NCBI GenBank assembly: GCA_033439795.1 | Contig: JAUTDP010000002.1 | Location: forward strand, 3,100,001-3,164,000 | DNA length: 64,000 nucleotides | Direction of reading: 5' to 3' | DNA from: Sordaria brevicollis | Lineage: Eukaryota; Ascomycota; Sordariomycetes; Sordariales; Sordariaceae | Shown: in pieces, positions 58,924 through 64,000 of the stretch | How the letters are laid out: every line of letters starts with the position of its first letter | Numbering within the stretch: position 1 is the stretch's first letter | Notes under the pieces: generated by a model | Database searches by the model: none | Told to the model about the DNA's origin: nothing | Seen by the model: the letters and a program-made list of their open reading frames with translations, nothing else | Translations under genes and position numbers: made by a program

Positions 58924-61900
58924 CTGGAATAACAACAGGTTGGTCAGTCGAAAGGAGGTTCTCCCGATCCACACGGACCCATAATTTTTTCATGTCTCCC
59001 ATGCAGAGACGATCGCCCAGGAAGCGACACGCGGTATCCATATTCGGAAATTGACGTGCGGCTCCGCCGAGAACATGGATCCAAATCCCGGCATCCGGGA
59101 GTCGAATACCAGCGAGGGAGGAAATGCGGACGCACCATCATCTAGACAAGAGAAAGAGAAGAGGCCTGTTTTGCGGAAGGAGGAAGGGCTGGATGCCACA
59201 GCAACCTTTAGGTGGTTTTTTTTGGGGGTTCTTTGTTGCCTTTTTCTCACCAGACAAAATCGTGGGGTGCTGTATTAGTCCAGTGACATGAACAGAGCAG
59301 TGAGACCCGGCGCAGGCAGTGATGACCCCTCTCAGACAACAAGAGAGTCAGTATAAGCAGTCAGACAGACAGGCAGACAGACAGGCAGCCAGTCAGCCAG
59401 ATTTTGCGACAAGTGTGTTGTTGACAAAGCAGGGCTGGCAAGGCTGGCGGGTAGGTGTCTAGCAGGTGCGCCTAGAGACAACGTCACAGGGCCTCCCAGA
59501 CTGTGCGTGTGGTGGTGCTTCAGCTTTCGGGGAGCGGGATCTCGAGCCGGTATTATGAAGCCGTGATCGGAGTAATCGATGTCTCGGTCGACTGTGGCAT
59601 GCGATCACGCTGTGTCTCGGAGTCGTCAGGCCAGACAAGGAAACGAGGGTTGGGCTTTGCGGGCTTTGGCGGGTTTGCGAGCTTTGCTTGGTATCAGCGA
59701 AGTGAGTGTATAGTGGGCGTCGATAAAACGAAGTGAGGGCGTATCACAATTTGGCAGTCGAGGAGGCTCGCTCTCGTTCGCTCGCTTCGATCGAATCGAT
59801 GGACCTAGCGCCAGGTACCTGTAATATAGTGTGGTGTATAGTAGTGTACCAGTAGGTAGGTAGTGCCAGTTGGCTCGCTCGTCCGGGTCGTTGGGCTATC
59901 GGTCGCTCGCTCGGCCGTCTCTGTCCTCGTTATCACGTTCGGAACCTGGAACTAGGCTGGGAGGGGAGGGAGGGATGGAAAGCGAAAAAGGGCCCCTAGC
60001 AAGGTTGAAGATTGCAAAGTGGGAAAAGAAAGTCTTGTATTTGGAAGACTGGTTGGGAAAGAAAAAGAAGACGTGGGCCGAGCGGCAGATTGGGTGGTCG
60101 TGTTGGGATTTTTGGCCGTCGAGGTGGTGGTTCCGGGGCTTCTTGGCTTTCTCTTGGGAGTGGTCCTTGTCTTGTTACTTTTGGCGTCCGGAGTGGTCCC
60201 GTTAGCTAGACCTGGTGTCGAACCCAAATGGATGGCAACCTGGTGTGTTCCTGGTTATGGGGTCTAGGAAGCTGGTCGGAAGTTGGATAATATAAGGCGA
60301 GGCTCAAAGAGAAGAAAACGTGATAATACAGTAAGAAGAAGTTGAGCGAATAGATTACTGGTAAAGTTGCCGGGATACGTTGAATCTTTCCATCTCGTCC
60401 CGTCTTTTGCTCTTTCCAAAGTGTAAGTCTTGTTCGGATCTTGCAGTGACAACACTTGCACTTGCACTTGCGCTTTCCAGTTGCGCCCGCCGCGTGGAAT
60501 CGGTAAATTGATAAATTGGGCGATGCCAGGGGCGGGGGACAGAGAGGGACAGGCATGCCTGGACAGGGGGCACAGGGGCACCCGCCCAAGACGGGCCCGT
60601 CACAGGCCCAAACGGGGCGGCAGGGCAGGCACGCAGGCGCCTTCTGTCTCTGTGTGGCCTGTGCCTTTCTCTTTCTCTCTTTGGCTCTTGCACACCACAC
60701 TTGAGTCTTGACACTGCAAGAACAACAGGGCGCTCTTTCCCGGCGCGGTTCGAGATCGGGCGCATTCTACGCCGATTCTGCTTGGTTCGGGGCTGCATTA
60801 GCGCACACTCCAACTGTGACGGCGCCGACATTGGGCGACTCCAAATTGTCCCTGACCCGCGGACCCGAGACTCCATCCCAAGTTCCCCCCCTGTCACGTG
60901 GCGGCGGGGGGAAGCAATGAACCGCCGGCCGTGGACAGTCTTGGGCGGCCCAGTCCGGACTGTCACAAGAGACTTTCACCACCTGGTCCCAGTTGTCTCT
61001 TTTCGGATGAAAGATCACTGACATTCAACATGAACACCACAAGACCGATCATCCATTGTCCCTGTCGTCTCGGTTTCGCATCCTTCTATCTCTTTCAAAC
61101 AGCCTGATGATGATGACGCCTATTCTCGGGTCGCGATCAGCCTGTCATGGGCCTTCTTCTCAGTTGACCAGGGCGAACCTTCAGGGCCCGGCCATCCACG
61201 CTATACGGGCCTGACAGTGACAGGCAGATTGGCGGCCGCAGAGCATCAAGTGGCCATTAAACGTTCAAGAAGCTGGGTTCTAGAATGACCACTGCGCCGC
61301 CTCGACATATCCACCCATCTCGACTATCAAACAAACCAGCGTTCTCGAGTATCGCCGATTCAATCATTTCATATCAGTCGGGCGCCTTGAGACTGGAGAG
61401 GACGCTATTCCCCCCTTGTTCCCGACTGCTATTATAATCCTCTACCGAGATGATTCGATACCGGCATCTCCATCTCGAGAGCCACCCGTGGAGACTGCAA
61501 CTTAATTATCAATAACACTTGCACTCTCATGGGGTCATATAATTCGAGTTGCTCTGCAGTTGTGCCTCACAAAACAGAACCAGATATCAGATGAGGGAAG
61601 GAATCTTTGACGGTCGACAACGGCCTTGTTTTCCCCTGTTCTTAACAGCAAGGCACTCACAACTGCTTGGGACCCCCGGGACATCCCATGCCCATTGTAT
61701 CCATATCGAAACCCTGGGCGTACGCCATGGTGAAGCCATGCCATGCTGCATGCCCATGACGGAGTTGTACCAGGCACGCGGGTGTAACCTGTGGAAGCAA
61801 CACCATGGAGGTTTTGCACCGCTGACTGATCGCAACTCGCATCAGATGTCTAAAACGCTAGCATGTTCGGAGCTGGCGGAGAAGAGAAAAACAACACAAG

Positions 61901-62919
61901 CCACAAGACAAGAAGATCGAATCGGTTGGCACCGGTTCATCCGGAAGTTGGGACTGCCGGGACGGGAGACGGGGATCACTCGTGGAACGATGGAAGACGC
62001 TCGGACGCTTCCATCTCGTCTTCCCGGGCGGTCCCCGTGTCTTGAAGCTCCACTAGAAAGCCGCCGATGCTCCGGCCCGGGTTCGAGTGCCGGCTTTCTC
62101 TAGCCAAGATCGGCGGCTCATATGAAATATGCGAAGATGCCGGATGAGCATATCAAAAGGCGCAGCTGGACATCTGAAATGTTCTCTCCTAACGGGATAA
62201 TCCCTTTATGCGTTACGCCGGCATCGAAAGCAGGCAGGTCCCTACAGATGTCAGATGCACTGTCAGGAGCTGTCAAAGGTCATGCACACGACACTGAGAC
62301 AGATGCAGCCGTGATGTCATTATTTGACTACAACATCAACCCTATCACAACGATAGCTCGTTGGCCGTTGGTTGAATCTCAACGAAGAAGCCATCATCAA
62401 CTTCGCTCTTCAGGGGTAAGCTCCAATGCGAAGGGTTAGGGTTCTGGTTACCCTTATCCGTGAACAGAGTTCCAAAGGTATACCATACCACTGCGACAAT
62501 GTGAAACTTTGACGACGGCTTCAAGTGCTGTCATGGTGTAGCTATGATGTAGGACCTCTGAAGACGACACTCGAAAACGGTATTGATATGCTCAGATTAC
62601 ATCCGGTCGGCTTTGATCACATCGCACTCCATCTCCTCCAGCAGCCCCTGGTCAATCTATCAGAAAGATACGTAACAACGCAAGCTTCAATCTCTAACGC
62701 CATGAGCATAACAGAGCGGGTATCTATCTTCCTTTCAAATGCAAAGAAGCAGATCCTCTATGCCCTCTAAGCTGGCTAACATAAACAGAAAATTCCCCGC
62801 CCTGTGCCAAATAATTCAAATTATATCCAGAGGTATCAATCAACCATATACATACAATCCCAACTCCCTCACCAAATTCATCCATCAGCCTCCCATCCTA
62901 TTTCCAATCCCAAACACCC
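58924..62919. other. 4-kb intergenic region, no convincing gene
   Basis: It holds the unresolved 5' end and promoter of the Zds gene (probably 58924-60300) and the 3' flank of the protease gene. The longest frames (61549-62103 plus, 60355-60966 minus) lack an ATG at their start or are antisense-overlapping, and have no domain. A CAGA/CAGG microsatellite lies at 59359-59400. An 8-bp inverted pair GAAAGCCG/CGGCTTTC lies at about 62051-62097. Confidence 0.4.
59359..59400. repeat. CAGACAGG-type microsatellite
   Basis: CAGT CAGA CAGA CAGG CAGA CAGA CAGG CAGC CAGT CAGC is a run of four-base CAGN units over about 42 bp in non-coding DNA. Confidence 0.8.
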
Positions 62920-63962
62920 TCACTTCTTAATACCATAAACATTCTGCCTATACGTCTCATACGCACTATGCATATACGCCTTCTGCAGCGGGCTAAACTC
63001 GGTCAAGCACGCATCATCCGAATAATCCATAAAGTTATGAATCGGATCCTCTCCCGGCTGATTCGGGCAGGTATCTCTGCCCACCTGGCACCCGTACGCC
63101 GGGCTAGCCTCAACGGGGGTATCAGAAATCATGTCTCCCTTGCCCTCACATCCTCCGCTACCGAACGTGTGATCCAACCCAAACCAATGACCGACCTCAT
63201 GCGTCGCCGTCCTGCCCAGGTTAAAGGGCGCGTATTTACCAAACGGTAAAGTGTCGGAGCGGATGACGACGCCGTCGAGGGTGAACATGTCCAGCCCGGA
63301 GCCGCCCTCGGTGGGGGAGTTGAAGGCTTGGTCTTGCGAGAGGAAGAGGGGGAAGTAGGCGTACCCCAGCAGGGACTCGGGTAAGGTGATGGGGAAGTAG
63401 AGGTTCAGATCGGTGTATTCGCCCTTTCGGAGGTGCGACTTGAAACCTTCCTCGTCTTCGCCGACGGCCCAGGAGGAGTTGATGGAGTAGGAAATGTTTT
63501 GGAGGTGGAAGGAGAATTTGGCGGAGGCGAAGTCGGCGTTGAGGACGGATATTTGTTCGTGGATTTGGGATTCCTTTTGGGATACAGAAGGTTAGTAAAT
63601 AGGTTGAAGAGAATGGGGTGAGGTGACAAAAAACTAACCTCGAGATATCCATCCTCAACCTTGGTCCCGTTCGCCAAGACGTGCACATAGACTTTAATCT
63701 CCTTCTCTTGCAGGTCTTCGATTTCCACCTTTTGCGTGGAAACACCACCTGACTTTTGAGCGTTCGCTTTCAAGTAGTTGAGCTTGTTCATAGACTGCAT
63801 CGCGAGCGTGTTGTAGTTGTGAACCTGCTCGGGCGTCATCTGTGGTGTTCCGCAGTTTCTGATGTTGCCGCCTGCACCTGGTTCAGACCCCTTGGCGGAG
63901 ACTCCGGTGGAAGAAGCCATCATGGCCGCCGCTGCGGATAGAGCTAACTTGCTGAAGATCAT
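62920..63962 (-). CDS. Secreted M43-type metalloprotease (MEP1-like)
   Basis: Two exons, 63639..63962 and 62920..63573, with a 65-bp intron (GTTAGT ... TACTAAC ... CAAAAG), encode 325 residues. Residues 1-23 are a signal peptide (MIFSKLALSAAAAMMASSTG). The zinc site HEVGHWFGLDH lies at 233-243, and the Met-turn region IHNFMDYSDDAC follows. Six or more cysteines in the C-terminal half suit an extracellular enzyme. This is the pappalysin-like M43 layout of fungal extracellular metalloproteases, which degrade external protein. The N-terminal 100 residues are probably a propeptide plus the start of the catalytic domain. The length is normal for the family. Gene complete, close to the window edge. 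Confidence 0.9.
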
Positions 63963-64000
63963 CTTGATGGGACTCAGGATATGGAAATCAAAAACAACAG

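Noticed and set aside
62041..62100. GGGTTCGAGTGCCGG looks like a tRNA T-arm
   Set aside because: No matching acceptor, D or anticodon arms can be drawn upstream, and the surrounding GAAAGCCG/CGGCTTTC stem is too short for a tRNA.
61549..62103. 184-codon plus-strand frame
   Set aside because: It starts at TTG, shows no domain, overlaps minus-strand frames of similar length and has no sensible splice partners.

Overview
The window is nuclear DNA of a filamentous ascomycete, very probably a Neurospora (or close Sordariales) species. The genes are compact, with 53-146 bp introns (GTAAGT-like donors, CTAAC-like branch points). The proteins are typical Sordariomycete versions of SEC3, UFD4, COQ5, BUD22 and a Zds-type protein. 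About 17 kb is an AT-saturated tract in which former coding frames are broken almost only by TAA and TAG, the signature of repeat-induced point mutation (RIP). No bacterial, organellar, CRISPR, rRNA or tRNA feature was found.

Layout. 37-3037: a centrin gene (minus) and a BUD22-type ribosome-biogenesis gene (plus), head to head around a shared promoter. 3290-22207: the mobile, silenced part. A Tc1/mariner element (matching terminal repeats at 3300-3317 and 22186-22203, transposase remnant 20927-22100) appears to be split by a second element of about 17.5 kb (about 3344-20823). That second element has its own hairpin-bearing inverted termini, at least eight decayed coding tracts, an 84-bp tandem repeat and a dispersed 20-bp palindrome family. 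22385-22831: a small GPI-anchor-type secreted protein bordering the silenced block.

23945-58923 holds housekeeping genes: exocyst SEC3 (minus), a long disordered ASCH-domain protein (minus), the HECT ubiquitin ligase UFD4 (minus, six exons), a SAM-dependent methyltransferase (minus), branched-chain 2-oxoacid dehydrogenase E1-alpha (plus), a small one-span membrane protein (plus), the ubiquinone C-methyltransferase COQ5 (plus), a DUF2433-type metallophosphoesterase-like protein with an RGG tail (minus) and a Zds C-terminal-domain protein (minus). After 4 kb without a convincing gene, a secreted M43 metalloprotease (minus) ends the window.

The housekeeping genes form no pathway cluster. Two are mitochondrial (E1-alpha and COQ5). 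SEC3 and the Zds protein both belong to polarised growth and secretion. Exon boundaries for the spliced genes were set by eye from donor and acceptor sites, and each total was checked to be a multiple of three.

The most unusual object is the 17.5-kb element. Its reading frames can be followed for hundreds of codons once TAA/TAG are read as mutated Gln/Trp, but I recognise none of the proteins. It looks like a large, multigene, RIP-killed DNA element whose family I cannot name.
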